Shown: positions 1 through 8,967 of the stretch, in pieces | Numbering within the stretch: position 1 is the stretch's first letter | Layout of the letters: each line of letters starts with the position of its first letter | NCBI GenBank assembly: GCA_040754625.1 | Contig: JBFMCF010000011.1 | Location: 1-54,379 of the forward strand | Origin: a bacterium | Lineage (GTDB): Bacteria > JACRDZ01 > JAQUKH01 | DNA: 54,379 nucleotides | Direction: 5' to 3' | Translations under genes and position numbers: made by a program | Notes under the pieces: model-generated | Database searches by the model: none | Told to the model about the DNA's origin: nothing | What the model saw: only the letters and a program-made list of their open reading frames with translations

Positions 1-97
1 ACAATATGATGATTATTATACCTCAAAATTTTCTTAAAAACAGGGGGGAGCATTTAAAAAGTTGATTTTTATCGATAATGATAAGGAATTTTAATAA

Positions 98-121
98 AAT
101 GTCAAAGAGATTTTTGACATT
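98..121. promoter_or_regulatory. Perfect inverted repeat upstream of the first gene
   Basis: Arms AATGTCAAA and TTTGACATT (9 bp each) are separated by 6 bases. The repeat ends 26 bases before the start codon at 148 and just upstream of the AAGGAG ribosome site at about 135-140. This placement suits an operator or a leader hairpin. No U-run follows, so a terminator for an upstream gene is less likely. Confidence 0.35.
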
Positions 122-147
122 ACGTAACAGCATAAGGAGAAAAATTT

Positions 148-801
148 ATGAAAAAAATTAATTTTATATCAATATTTCTATTTGTTTTTTCTTTCATTAA
201 TCTTACTCAAATCATAAAGGCCAGTTCAATCAGCGGAAAAATATATTCCACAAACAATTACGCATTAAAAGGGATAAAAGTCGAATTAAGAAATTATTCT
301 GCAAAAGATGTAAAAAATCAGTTCTTCTGGGAAGGAAAAGCCAAGCTGGACAATACGTACAGCAACAGCAACGGAGAATATGAATTCAACTACCTTCCGG
401 ACGGTGATTATTATCTAACAATTGAATTCCCCCAAAAAATGGAAAAAGTATATGAGTATGTCCAAAAACCGGCGGCGCCCATAAAACTTACCCAGAAACA
501 AAATATAAAAGATGCGGATTTTGAAATGAAACAAACCCTTGCTATAATCTCAGGGAGAATATACAAAAGGAATGCCGTAACTCCATACCCCAACGTGTCC
601 CTGGAACTGTCCTGTAACGGCAAAACATATTATTCCACTGTCACTGATGAAAAAGGCGAATATATGTTTGTATCTGAGCCTTCGGCAGGGCAATGGCAAA
701 TAATCATCAAAGATATAAACAAAACTATAACACTCCCTTTAAATTTGGATTTAAGCAAAGCCGATACTTTTGAAAATGTGAATATTAACAGTACAGAATA
801 A
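148..801 (+). CDS. Secreted protein with two carboxypeptidase-regulatory-like (CnaB-type) domains
   Basis: A 217-residue protein with a clear N-terminal signal peptide (charged start, hydrophobic residues about 6-20, then KASS). The mature part contains two copies of the beta-sandwich opening SGxIY: one at about 29 (SSISGKIYS...GIKVEL) and one at about 133 (IISGRIYK...VSLELS), each followed by a GEYxF-type strand (GEYEFNYLPDGDYYL, GEYMFVSEPSAG). This is the CarboxypepD_reg/CnaB-like fold used in exported proteins as a binding or spacer module; no catalytic domain is present. Start chosen at 148 because of AAGGAG at ideal spacing. It converges on the ChaN-like gene, leaving one base between the stops. 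Partner and exact role unknown. Confidence 0.75.
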   Translation: MKKINFISIFLFVFSFINLTQIIKASSISGKIYSTNNYALKGIKVELRNYSAKDVKNQFFWEGKAKLDNTYSNSNGEYEFNYLPDGDYYLTIEFPQKMEKVYEYVQKPAAPIKLTQKQNIKDADFEMKQTLAIISGRIYKRNAVTPYPNVSLELSCNGKTYYSTVTDEKGEYMFVSEPSAGQWQIIIKDINKTITLPLNLDLSKADTFENVNINSTE

Positions 802-802
802 A

Positions 803-2014
803 TTAATGAGGTTCAGGGGAAGTGATAGTCAGAATTATATCGATTTTCAATGTTTCTCCGCCTCTTAAAATTTCTAATACAGCATGGTTGCCTGGTTTTT
901 CTTTATCCAATAAATAAATTAAATCAGAGACCTCCGTCAGATCCTCATCATTGTACATTGAAACAATATCTCCAGCCAGAATGCCTGATTTTTCTGCAAG
1001 GCTTTCAGGAAGGATGCTTTTCACAACAATTTTACCCTGCGTGTCATCTGTCATTATCCCTAAACGAATTTTTTCCTTATCCAAATCAGTATAGTTTACC
1101 ATCCAGAAGAAATCCGCTGCCGGAATATTTAAATCCGGCAGATCAACATCCATTAACTTGTCTTTTTTATCCTCAGGAATAGATACTTCCCTGGGAATAA
1201 TAATTTTATATGGGAGAGGCATTTTCCGAAAGGCCCGGCGGGGGATACCAAACCCATACTTTACATGGTTACCGCCTGCCAGGACAACAATTTTCATCCC
1301 GTTATTCCGCGTCAAAAAATCAACAAGTGTTTTAGCCATAATTTCATCCCACATAGCCTGAATTTGAATAAATGTGTCCAACCCTCTTCCCGTACTGCCG
1401 TGCCCGGAAAAATAAGATTTCATATAACTTATATAATAAGGGTCGTTCATATCTATATCAGGAATGTCTTCGCGGTATTTTTCTCTTGTTATGTCAATAC
1501 CGCTTATTTTCATGTCTTTTAAAATTTCACGGGGAACATTAAGGCCGATAAGGGGTAATTTTTTTTCTTTAATAAAATTAAAAATATCAGCATAGTATTT
1601 ATAATTTATTCCCCATGTAGAATACCAGTTTGTCTGTCTGATAAATTCCTTTTCCGTAAGCTCCCCCATCGACCATTTATCCAATATCTTTTGATAAGAT
1701 TTAGGAAACATTTCCACTCCCACGGAAAGATTATCCGGATACAGTTCATGCAATTTTTTAATAACTTCCAGTTGGACATGATGAGCTTCAATATTATCAT
1801 GCGTTTCTCCGATATAAATAATCCGCGAATCTTTAATAATATCAATCATATTTTCCACGCTGATTACAAAACCTGTCTGGATATGTATAATATCCCCAGC
1901 TTTTAAATTAACCGCCAAATCAGAATAAGATAAAGGCAATTTTGTTTTCTTTAAACAACCGTTAAGAGAGAAAAACAAAAACAAAACTGCAAAAAATTTG
2001 AAATATTTTCGCAT
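803..2014 (-). CDS. ChaN-family lipoprotein with C-terminal PDZ domain
   Basis: 403 residues. Lipobox ending SLNGC puts the lipid-modified cysteine at residue 20, so it is probably membrane anchored outside the cytoplasm. Residues about 55-290 match the ChaN/DUF399 family: IGETHDN at 68-74, HHVQL, then VGVEMF, and a GGNHVKYGFGIP segment near 247. ChaN proteins bind haem as dimers and are linked to iron supply; whether this one does is inference. Residues about 315-400 form a PDZ domain (KSGILAGDIVSMYN, then LEILRGGE), which usually binds C-terminal peptides. The ChaN-PDZ pairing recurs in other bacteria. It is divergently placed from purN, with a 138-base spacer. Confidence 0.85.
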   Translation of the reverse strand: MRKYFKFFAVLFLFFSLNGCLKKTKLPLSYSDLAVNLKAGDIIHIQTGFVISVENMIDIIKDSRIIYIGETHDNIEAHHVQLEVIKKLHELYPDNLSVGVEMFPKSYQKILDKWSMGELTEKEFIRQTNWYSTWGINYKYYADIFNFIKEKKLPLIGLNVPREILKDMKISGIDITREKYREDIPDIDMNDPYYISYMKSYFSGHGSTGRGLDTFIQIQAMWDEIMAKTLVDFLTRNNGMKIVVLAGGNHVKYGFGIPRRAFRKMPLPYKIIIPREVSIPEDKKDKLMDVDLPDLNIPAADFFWMVNYTDLDKEKIRLGIMTDDTQGKIVVKSILPESLAEKSGILAGDIVSMYNDEDLTEVSDLIYLLDKEKPGNHAVLEILRGGETLKIDIILTITSPEPH

Positions 2015-2077
2015 AATTTCTCCGGTTTTTTATGTATTAATGCTGTGCGCGGCTAATTTTAAGATATGGGCTTAAAG

Positions 2078-2105
2078 TTGCACAAGATGTTATATATTAT
2101 ATATG
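2078..2105 (+). promoter_or_regulatory. Possible sigma70-type promoter for purN
   Basis: TTGCAC at 2078-2083, 16-base spacer, TATATG at 2100-2105, lying 48 bases upstream of the purN start. The surrounding sequence is very AT-rich (TATATATTATATATG), so chance matches are easy; weak call. Confidence 0.3.
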
Positions 2106-2152
2106 CTTTTTGTAAAAAAAATGTAACTTTTTTAAACAATTTTTAAAAGTTT

Positions 2153-2992
2153 ATGATAAAATATGTAGTTATGTCTATTCAACTTATATACACACCCCGT
2201 AAAAACCTGCCAATGCGGGTGGCAGGGTTTATGTCCGGCTCAGGGACTAACTTAATAAAAATTATTGAATGGACGAAACAACTTGAGACAGAAAAAGGTA
2301 AATCTCCATATGAAATTAGTGTGATATTCACAGATAATAAAAAAAGCAATGCCGGACAGATATCAGAAAAATTTAATATTCCGCTGGAGATATTTGACAT
2401 CCTTGATTATTATAAATTAAAAGGACATTCTGATAAAAAAGATTTATCTCTTCGCTCAGGATTTGACAGTGAAATAGTAAAAATTTTAGAAAAATATAAA
2501 ATAGATTTAATCGCATTGGCCGGATACATGAGCATAGTCACTAAACCGCTTTTAGATAAATACAACGGGAAAATAATAAACGTTCACCCCGCAGATTTGT
2601 CTATTAAAACAGGCAATAAAAGAAAATACACAGGAGCCCACGCGGTCCACGACGCAATATTGGCGGGAGAAAAAGAGCTTCATTCTACCACGCATATCGT
2701 AAGAGATAAGGTTGATTATGGTGAAATTCTTTTGATTTCCGAAGGAATTTCTGTTACTATACCGGATAAATTGTATATTATGGATTTAGACAAATCAAAA
2801 GAAAAAAGCCTGCTTCAGGAAATAATTGATAAGCACCAGGATAGGCTTAAAAAAAATGGAGACTGGAAAATTTTTCCGCTGACTCTGCAATATATCGCTG
2901 AAGGCCGTTTTGCCATTGACACAAAAGGCAATGTATATTTTAATAATGAACTTTGTAAAGATAATCACAGGCTATCTAAGGAGTCAATATGA
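2153..2992 (+). CDS. purN: Phosphoribosylglycinamide formyltransferase (GART)
   Basis: Transfers a formyl group from 10-formyl-THF to GAR in purine synthesis. The family signature is present: MRVAGFMSGSGTNL at 21-34 (phosphate-binding loop) and the catalytic trio Asn143, His145 (INVHPADL) and Asp188 (DKVDYGEIL), corresponding to Asn106/His108/Asp144 of E. coli PurN. At 279 residues it is longer than the usual 190-215: there are 20 extra residues before the fold, insertions after the N-loop and after NVHPADLS, and a C-terminal tail of about 50 residues. No good ribosome site precedes any of the three Met candidates (2153, 2171, 2213), so the start could be as late as 2213. Stop overlaps the start of the DUF2723 gene by 4 bases (ATGA), implying coupled translation. 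Confidence 0.85.
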   Translation: MIKYVVMSIQLIYTPRKNLPMRVAGFMSGSGTNLIKIIEWTKQLETEKGKSPYEISVIFTDNKKSNAGQISEKFNIPLEIFDILDYYKLKGHSDKKDLSLRSGFDSEIVKILEKYKIDLIALAGYMSIVTKPLLDKYNGKIINVHPADLSIKTGNKRKYTGAHAVHDAILAGEKELHSTTHIVRDKVDYGEILLISEGISVTIPDKLYIMDLDKSKEKSLLQEIIDKHQDRLKKNGDWKIFPLTLQYIAEGRFAIDTKGNVYFNNELCKDNHRLSKESI

Positions 2993-4983
2993 TTTTATCA
3001 AACGAACAAAATAAAACTTATCTTGCCGCTATCTTTGTTTTTATAATAACCCTGGGGATTTACCTAAAAACACTAAATCCTTCTATCTGGTGGGAAGACA
3101 GCGGAGAATTAACCACTTCTCCATATACACTCGGGATTACACACCCGCCTGGTTACCCGCTTTTCACTTTTGTTACAAAGGCGGTTATAACTCTTATTCC
3201 TGTAAGCAATATCGGTTTCAGGGGGAATATGGCAAACGCTTACTGGGGCGCATTATCCGCCGTCCTTATTTTTTTCATAGTTTTAAAAATTGAAAAAAAA
3301 CTTATTGAAATAAACAAGACAGACCCGAAAATTTTGTTTGGCGGGTATCTCCCGGCTATTGCATCCGCTATTTTGGCTTCTACCGCCGGTATGATATGGT
3401 TATATTCAATCACATCAGAGGAATATACCCTGAATTTATTCTTTATGATGCTGGTTACTTTTCTTTTCCTCTTATGGGAAGAAAAAAGAGATATAAGATA
3501 TATGTTTTGTGCGTCTTTTATCTATGGCATGAGTTTTGCCCATCATCAGCAGGCAGTTTTGTTTTTTATACCTCTCTTATATTTTGCGGCAGTTACAGAC
3601 TTTAAGAATGTTTTTGCATGGAAAAATTTTATTATCATCCTGTTTCTTTCTGTTCTGGGATTCAGCGCTTATTTGTATATGCCGATACGGTCCGGCCAAC
3701 ACCCATTTTTAAACTGGGGAATACCTTACACATGGGAAGGATTTAAATTTTCCATTAAGAGGGACCAATATGGGCCGCTCCAGCAGATGCGGGAAATAAA
3801 AACATGGATTGAACAAATAAACAGAGTAGGATTTATTGAACAATTTAATGTTTATATTTTCATCTTTGTTTTTTTAGGGTTATACCGGATGCTTAGGAAA
3901 AATTTAAAATATACTGTATTTCTTTCATTGGCCACCCTTTGCAGCAGTTTATTATTTATTTTCCTCGTAAACCCTCCTTCTCCCGGTCATATGGTCCATT
4001 TAATGCGTAAATTTCTTCTCCCTTTTTATGCCCTTTCCGCCATATGGATAATCTTTGGGCTATGTTTTATATTAGAAAAAATTCACTTTTTAATAAATAC
4101 AATTAAGCCTGTCAGCCAAAAAATTTGGGCGTTTACATTACTTCCTTTTTTGCTTTTTCCTGCAAGCAACCTGGCCTTACAGTATAAAACCTATGATTAT
4201 CATAAAAGCTATTTTACCTACGATTTTGTTTATAATATGGCCAATACGCTTGAAAAAGACAGTGTTGTCTGGGGATTTCTCTCTAATGACACTTTTAACT
4301 GGTGGTTTTATAATTACGCCGAAGGCCGCAGGTTAGACATCGTAAACATCCATCAAAGAATGATAACATTGCCATGGTATTTTCAGCAGACAAAAGATAA
4401 TTATCCACATGTAGTTATGCGTCATAACGAATTTCTGGATTGGTATCTGGTACAGGATTTAATATACCGTTCGGTAGTTTTTACAAGAGATTTTATGGCA
4501 GATAATCCTAACCGGAACTATTATTATACTTATTTCAGTAAAGACTACCTTCCAAAACGGTATGCTTTAGTTCCGAAAGGAATCCTATTCCGTGATTTGG
4601 GCGTGCCAAACAACAATCCGGTAATCGACGAAAAAGTATGGTTAAATTACCGTTATAGGGGGTTAAACCTGGATCATGCCACAAGATGTGACAGGGACAA
4701 TGAGATTCTACATTTTGTTATTAATTCACATTCATATCTCGCCCAGAAATATATGCAGGAGGATAAATATGAATTGGCGATATATCAATTTCAGATACTA
4801 TCCCGTATCGACCCGTCTTCACCATATTTCCGCTATTCGCTGGGGTACGCTTATTCTAAAGTCAATAAAATAGATTCAGCCGCAAGAGAATTCAAAAAAT
4901 TTCTGGAATCAGCTCCGCCCAATTCTCCTGAAGCCATCAATGTAAAGAAATGGTTTATTGCGGTCCAGCCGCGTGTTATTTAA
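2989..4983 (+). CDS. DUF2723 family polytopic membrane glycosyltransferase with C-terminal TPR
   Basis: 664 residues with about ten membrane segments. The N-terminal luminal/periplasmic loop carries the DUF2723 hallmark WWEDSGELTTSPYTLGI followed by HPPGYP (residues 34-57), including the Asp/Glu pair (D37, E40) expected for GT-C-fold transferases that use polyprenyl-phosphate sugars. The last ~80 residues (LAQKYMQEDKYELAIYQF...PYFRYSLGYAYSKVNKIDSAAREFKKFLE) read as two TPR units. AAGGAG lies just before the start, inside the end of purN. DUF2723 proteins are proposed protein O-mannosyltransferase relatives; substrate unknown here. Confidence 0.85.
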   Translation: MILSNEQNKTYLAAIFVFIITLGIYLKTLNPSIWWEDSGELTTSPYTLGITHPPGYPLFTFVTKAVITLIPVSNIGFRGNMANAYWGALSAVLIFFIVLKIEKKLIEINKTDPKILFGGYLPAIASAILASTAGMIWLYSITSEEYTLNLFFMMLVTFLFLLWEEKRDIRYMFCASFIYGMSFAHHQQAVLFFIPLLYFAAVTDFKNVFAWKNFIIILFLSVLGFSAYLYMPIRSGQHPFLNWGIPYTWEGFKFSIKRDQYGPLQQMREIKTWIEQINRVGFIEQFNVYIFIFVFLGLYRMLRKNLKYTVFLSLATLCSSLLFIFLVNPPSPGHMVHLMRKFLLPFYALSAIWIIFGLCFILEKIHFLINTIKPVSQKIWAFTLLPFLLFPASNLALQYKTYDYHKSYFTYDFVYNMANTLEKDSVVWGFLSNDTFNWWFYNYAEGRRLDIVNIHQRMITLPWYFQQTKDNYPHVVMRHNEFLDWYLVQDLIYRSVVFTRDFMADNPNRNYYYTYFSKDYLPKRYALVPKGILFRDLGVPNNNPVIDEKVWLNYRYRGLNLDHATRCDRDNEILHFVINSHSYLAQKYMQEDKYELAIYQFQILSRIDPSSPYFRYSLGYAYSKVNKIDSAAREFKKFLESAPPNSPEAINVKKWFIAVQPRVI

Positions 4984-5843
4984 ATGAGGGGCCGGGGTTC
5001 TGCCGGCCCTTCAAATATTTTATAAATAAAATTGCCTGAATAATAACACCCGGCAGCAGTAATGATCCCGGCGGCAACATCAATAACATAATGGAACCTG
5101 CAATAAACAGTGGCAATTGCAAGTAAAATAACGTCAATTAAAAAATAAAGGGACAGCCTGCGGTTATACTTAAAAGAAAAAAAAGTGACTATTAAAGCTA
5201 CAGCCACATGAGAACTTGGGAATGCCGCCCCGGGTTTTTCAGCATAGGCATAAATAAAATTCATTAAAGGCACAAATATAAATCCTTTCATTTTGGGGAA
5301 ATCCCATATCAAGGGTCCCACAACCGGCAGGAAAATATAAATCAAATAACAAAAATAAAATGTGAAACTTACTGTAAAAATAAAATGCTGAAACTTTTTA
5401 ATATCTTTAAAATAAAGAATCAGTCCAAGAACCGGGATTAAAAGATAATAGCTGAAATAAAAAAAATGAAAAATTTCTTTCAGCCATATATAAGGAAACT
5501 TTTCAGAAAACCATAAGCTTGGCTGTGATTTAAAAATAGCAAATTCAATATTTTGAAATAACGGATCTAAATATTCCTTAAAAAAAATATGATTCAAACG
5601 GCTGGTTTCTTCATATAAAAACGTATAAAGAACCGGCGGATACCAAAAACGCAAAAATCTGATAATTTTATTATTCTGTTTTTTATCAAATAAATAAATT
5701 AATAAAAATATCCCCGCGATAATAAAAAGATGGATTAAAACAAATGCAGCCCCGCCGGGCACACTGGGAAAAAAAAGAAGTATTATTAATAAAACTGTTA
5801 TTATATAACCTAAAGTAAATTTATCGGTTAAATTTAATCGCAT
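4980..5843 (-). CDS. PAP2-superfamily membrane phosphatase / lipid phosphotransferase
   Basis: 287 residues from the chosen start at 5843 (MRLNLTDKF). The reading frame stays open to 5909, but those 22 extra residues (Phe/Leu/Val-rich) translate a low-complexity AACTGAAAAACTAAAAAC repeat and are unlikely to be real. About six to seven membrane helices. PAP2 motif 2 is AFPSSH (209-212 with this start) and motif 3 is CRFHYVID (about 248-255), with the essential His and Asp; motif 1 (KxxxxxxRP) is not obvious, as in the PAP2_3 group that includes inositol-phosphorylceramide synthases. Reaction likely at the membrane on a lipid phosphate. Last gene of the run lipocalin-hydrolase-7036 gene-SDR-PAP2; its stop overlaps the convergent DUF2723 stop by 4 bases. 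Confidence 0.8.
   Translation of the reverse strand: MRLNLTDKFTLGYIITVLLIILLFFPSVPGGAAFVLIHLFIIAGIFLLIYLFDKKQNNKIIRFLRFWYPPVLYTFLYEETSRLNHIFFKEYLDPLFQNIEFAIFKSQPSLWFSEKFPYIWLKEIFHFFYFSYYLLIPVLGLILYFKDIKKFQHFIFTVSFTFYFCYLIYIFLPVVGPLIWDFPKMKGFIFVPLMNFIYAYAEKPGAAFPSSHVAVALIVTFFSFKYNRRLSLYFLIDVILLAIATVYCRFHYVIDVAAGIITAAGCYYSGNFIYKIFEGPAEPRPLI
4988..5009. terminator. GC-rich hairpin between convergent genes
   Basis: GGGCCGG (4989-4995) pairs with CCGGCCC (5003-5009) around a 7-base loop, inside the 3' end of the PAP2 gene and 6 bases past the DUF2723 stop. Downstream on plus is TTCAAATATTTT, a poor U-run. It could serve plus-strand transcription as a terminator. Confidence 0.4.
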
Positions 5844-5970
5844 ATCTTTAAAAACTACAATAAGAAACTGAAAAACTAAAAACTTAAAAACCAAAATACT
5901 AAATAGCAAAAAAATATTCCTGTGTATTTATGTTTTTCAGTTTTTTAGTTCTTTGGTCCTTAGTTTTTTA

Positions 5971-6963
5971 TTAAAGCCATCCATTTTCTCTATACCACCT
6001 TATAGTCTCTTTCACTCCGGTTTTTAACTCATATTCCGGTGTAAAACCAAGTTTCTTTAATTTATCTATTGAGCAGACCCATCCTTTTTGTGAAATTTCC
6101 AAGAATTTCTGCCTGTTTAAAAATGTGGCTTTCCCAAATAATTCTGTTGTAAATTCTGAAATAAAAGCGATGAAATAAAGCAAAAAATCCGGAATAAAAA
6201 AAGGTATTGTCTTCTTATTTAACGCTTTTTTGATTTCCGTAAGAATCTCTTTTAATTTATAGACAGTCCCGTCTGAAATGAAAAAAGTTTCTCCTTCTGC
6301 TTCTTTACTCTCCATAATAAAAAGAACAGCTTTAACCAGATCTTCTACAAAAATTACGCTGATTTCCATTTCCATATTGCCCACAAAGGGCATTATTCCG
6401 CTGTTAATCAGTTTAAAATATGTATAAATTCCCCTGTCCCCGGGACCGTAAACGGCAGTCGGGCGGATAATTGTTATCGGAATCTCGCGGGAAAACTTTT
6501 TTAATTCTTCTTCACCGGCAAGCTTACTCTGCCCATAGAAACTTATGGCGTTGGGGATGTCTGCCTCTTTCCTGGGATTTTGTATGGTCCCCGGTCCGGA
6601 AGCGGCAAGACTGCTTATATAAACAAATCTTTTTATTTTATCCTTGAAAACCGCGCAGGTTTCGATAAGATTTCTCGTCCCTTCCGCATTGACTGAAAAA
6701 AAATCTTCTCTGTTCCTTCCTTTTAACACACCAGCACAATGAATTATATACCCGGGAAAATCACCTTTAAATGAACCAAAGGCATCAACTAACGAGGATT
6801 TATTATCAACTGAACCATAAACGTAAGAAACAGGCAAATGTGAAAGAAAGCTGAGATTGCTTGTTTTTCTCACCAAACAACTAACTTCGTAATTCTTTTT
6901 AAGCAGTTCTTCAACTATTCTGCTCCCGATAAATCCATTTGCACCCGTAACTAAAACTTTCAT
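5971..6963 (-). CDS. NAD(P)-dependent epimerase/dehydratase (extended SDR)
   Basis: 330 residues. Rossmann nucleotide site TGANGFIG at 6-13, then VISS-like strand YISSLAASGPG (116-125) and catalytic YGQSK (Tyr143, Lys147). The substrate half (FISDGTVYKLKEI, FLIPDFLLYF region) resembles 3-beta-HSD/CerR-like members acting on lipids more than nucleotide-sugar epimerases, but that is a judgement from pattern only. Between a PAP2 gene and a putative membrane hydrolase. With the SPT-like enzyme and GNAT protein at 18-21 kb it is a candidate for 3-ketosphinganine/ceramide reduction (see findings). Confidence 0.8.
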   Translation of the reverse strand: MKVLVTGANGFIGSRIVEELLKKNYEVSCLVRKTSNLSFLSHLPVSYVYGSVDNKSSLVDAFGSFKGDFPGYIIHCAGVLKGRNREDFFSVNAEGTRNLIETCAVFKDKIKRFVYISSLAASGPGTIQNPRKEADIPNAISFYGQSKLAGEEELKKFSREIPITIIRPTAVYGPGDRGIYTYFKLINSGIMPFVGNMEMEISVIFVEDLVKAVLFIMESKEAEGETFFISDGTVYKLKEILTEIKKALNKKTIPFFIPDFLLYFIAFISEFTTELFGKATFLNRQKFLEISQKGWVCSIDKLKKLGFTPEYELKTGVKETIRWYRENGWL

Positions 6964-7035
6964 AATTTAAGGATTATATCATATAATAAAAACCCTTTCA
7001 GCCTAAACAAATTATTTTTCAAATTGATGTTATTT

Positions 7036-7824
7036 TTATAGTCCTAAATTGGTTAATATTTCCACCCTTGCCTTATAAACTTTTTCACTATAAGTTTCAC
7101 CGGTTCCCCTGCCTGTTTTATCCATGCTGTCAATCCCTGCCGCAATTTCTTCCCATTTATTAAAAGTTTCACTGATATCATATGATATATTTTGTTCTTT
7201 CAAAACTTTCCAGTACCAGCCATTCACATAATTTTCGAGATGAGTTAAAAAACCACCCGGGTTCCATGTTTTAATTATTCTATCTATTTCACCCCTGTTT
7301 ATTTCCCCGGCCTCAAATCTCAATAAAAACCTTTCTCTTAAACCGTCTAATAATATATCATAATTAATAGACCCGTCCGCCGTCTTTTCCCCATTAAAAT
7401 TGATTTTTCCCGTCCGGCTGTTTTTTTCTTCCCAAACCAAATTGGACTTTATGTCTATACTTTTATATAAAGGGTGGCTTACTTCAAAAGACATGTGAAA
7501 GTATGGATCCGGTAAATATAATCTGCTTCTGTGAATACGCGTATATTTTGGAATTTTATATTGTCCTTTTTCTCCTGTAATCACAGATACCGAATAACAA
7601 GGCATTAATCCTTTGATTGAACTTTTCCACCACACCGCCGTAATAACTGCATCTTTTACAGGTTTTCCGTCAACCGAATTTATAATCCGGCCGGTGAAAA
7701 CAGGAGTTTGATAAACCATTTTTAAAGTCTGGATAATAACAAAAATTACAAATATTATAAATCCTGCAATTTTTACTTTTTTTAACGTGGTCCTTTGAAG
7801 ATAAAAATTTTCTTGATACTTCAT
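7036..7824 (-). CDS. Membrane-anchored protein with carboxypeptidase-regulatory-like domain
   Basis: 262 residues. One membrane helix (about residues 19-38, IAGFIIFVIFVIIQTLKMV) with the rest outside. Right after it, TGRIINSVDGKPVKDAVITAVWW (46-68) opens a CarboxypepD_reg-like beta-sandwich, as in the gene at 148. The C-terminal half (YVNGWYWKVLKEQNISYDIS, KWEEIAAGIDSM) is helical and not recognised. Starts three bases after the preceding hydrolase gene ends, so the two are surely cotranscribed. Function unknown. Confidence 0.65.
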   Translation of the reverse strand: MKYQENFYLQRTTLKKVKIAGFIIFVIFVIIQTLKMVYQTPVFTGRIINSVDGKPVKDAVITAVWWKSSIKGLMPCYSVSVITGEKGQYKIPKYTRIHRSRLYLPDPYFHMSFEVSHPLYKSIDIKSNLVWEEKNSRTGKINFNGEKTADGSINYDILLDGLRERFLLRFEAGEINRGEIDRIIKTWNPGGFLTHLENYVNGWYWKVLKEQNISYDISETFNKWEEIAAGIDSMDKTGRGTGETYSEKVYKARVEILTNLGL

Positions 7825-7827
7825 AAA

Positions 7828-8247
7828 TTACAAATCAGTTTTTGAAGGTATTATAAAAGCTTTTTCCCGGCGCCACAGAAATGAATAAAGCCATTTAATG
7901 TATGGTTTATTAAAATGGTCCAGTAATATATGCTGTCCAAAACCGATAAGCGTCCCTGTTATCCATAAATTCCAGCCTGTCAGCCATGCAGTCATTAATA
8001 AAATAAACAGCAGTTCCCAGCTGTGAAGGCATATATATGTTTTCACATTCAGCTTTTCACTATATATGTGCAAAAATTCTTTCAAATCGAACCTGAAATT
8101 AAACTCGATAAGGTAATCAATAAAATGGTCAATATCAATTAAGATGCCGGATAAAAAAGACACAAACGTAAAAATCCACGATTTAAAAACCATATGCAGT
8201 ATGCCTGAAATAAAAGCGGAGAAAGCGATATGGTATTTTATTTTCAT
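7828..8247 (-). CDS. YdjM-like (DUF457-type) putative membrane-bound metal-dependent hydrolase
   Basis: 139 residues, three to four membrane helices. Conserved polar residues sit where this family has them: H7 near the start (KIKYHIAFSAF), DIDHFIDY at about 38-45, LHSWEL at about 74-79 and GQHILLDHF at about 104-112. These His/Asp clusters are the presumed metal ligands. The family is poorly characterised (YdjM is LexA-regulated in E. coli); substrate unknown. 30 bases downstream of the lipocalin gene. Confidence 0.65.
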   Translation of the reverse strand: MKIKYHIAFSAFISGILHMVFKSWIFTFVSFLSGILIDIDHFIDYLIEFNFRFDLKEFLHIYSEKLNVKTYICLHSWELLFILLMTAWLTGWNLWITGTLIGFGQHILLDHFNKPYIKWLYSFLWRREKAFIIPSKTDL

Positions 8248-8277
8248 AATATATTATCCCGTCCGGCCCAGAGAAAA

Positions 8278-8820
8278 TTATTTAAAATATCCCCGTTTGA
8301 ATACAATGTCCTGGTCAACGATTACACACTTATCAACATCGAAATCCAGGTTTCTTGCTACGTCGATCAATTCATTTGCCCGGTCTATACTCAAGGCCAT
8401 ATCCCGTGCCAATATCCAAAAATAAGATTTGTTATTCCCGCATACCAGCGCATATGAATAATTTTCTTTATCCAGAAAAATTATATTATATCCCGTATAA
8501 AATGGCCAGCTAAAAGATACTTTCAACCTGCCGGTACCGGGGCTTGAAACGAAATACGCTTTTCCCTTTACCGAAACCCATTTTTTTGTATCAATATTAA
8601 ACCCGTTGTTTACTATATCTATTCCCCCGTCTTTCCTGAGCGTGTATGTTGCGGATACATTTGTCAACCCTTTTTCAAACTTGTTGTCTAAACGTATTAT
8701 TTCATACCATGTTCCTGTAAACTTATTAATATCAAAACCATCAACCGCCTTTAAATCTCCAGGGATGCCCACACATCCGGCTGAAAATAAAAATAATCCA
8801 AGAAATATAAGTTTTTTCAT
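8278..8820 (-). CDS. blc: Bacterial lipocalin lipoprotein
   Basis: 180 residues, lipobox FLFSAGC (Cys16). The lipocalin signature follows: VDGFDINKFTGTWYEI, then RLDNKFEKGL, and the C-terminal block YFWILARDMALS. Blc proteins sit on the outer membrane and bind lysophospholipids or fatty acids; a role in membrane maintenance fits the lipid-related neighbours. Start supported by AAGGAG (CAAAAGGAGATATAAAATG) and a TATAAT box about 20 bases further upstream. First gene of the minus-strand run ending at the PAP2 gene. Confidence 0.9.
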   Translation of the reverse strand: MKKLIFLGLFLFSAGCVGIPGDLKAVDGFDINKFTGTWYEIIRLDNKFEKGLTNVSATYTLRKDGGIDIVNNGFNIDTKKWVSVKGKAYFVSSPGTGRLKVSFSWPFYTGYNIIFLDKENYSYALVCGNNKSYFWILARDMALSIDRANELIDVARNLDFDVDKCVIVDQDIVFKRGYFK

Positions 8821-8967
8821 TTTATATCTCCTTTTGTTTAAAATTATAACAAATTTAGTGATCTGTTACATAAATTTTTAATAATTCATGGGAAAACAAT
8901 TTATTATATTGATTAAATAATAATATTATGGTATAGGTTAATTTAAAACATAAACGGCTGTTTAAAA

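Noticed and set aside
5865-5960. Mirror-like A/T-rich repeats (ACTGAAAAACTAAAAAC and TTTTTCAGTTTTTTAG) around the PAP2 start
   Set aside because: Low-complexity sequence that also occurs near 19440; useful for rejecting the long PAP2 start, but no clear hairpin or function.
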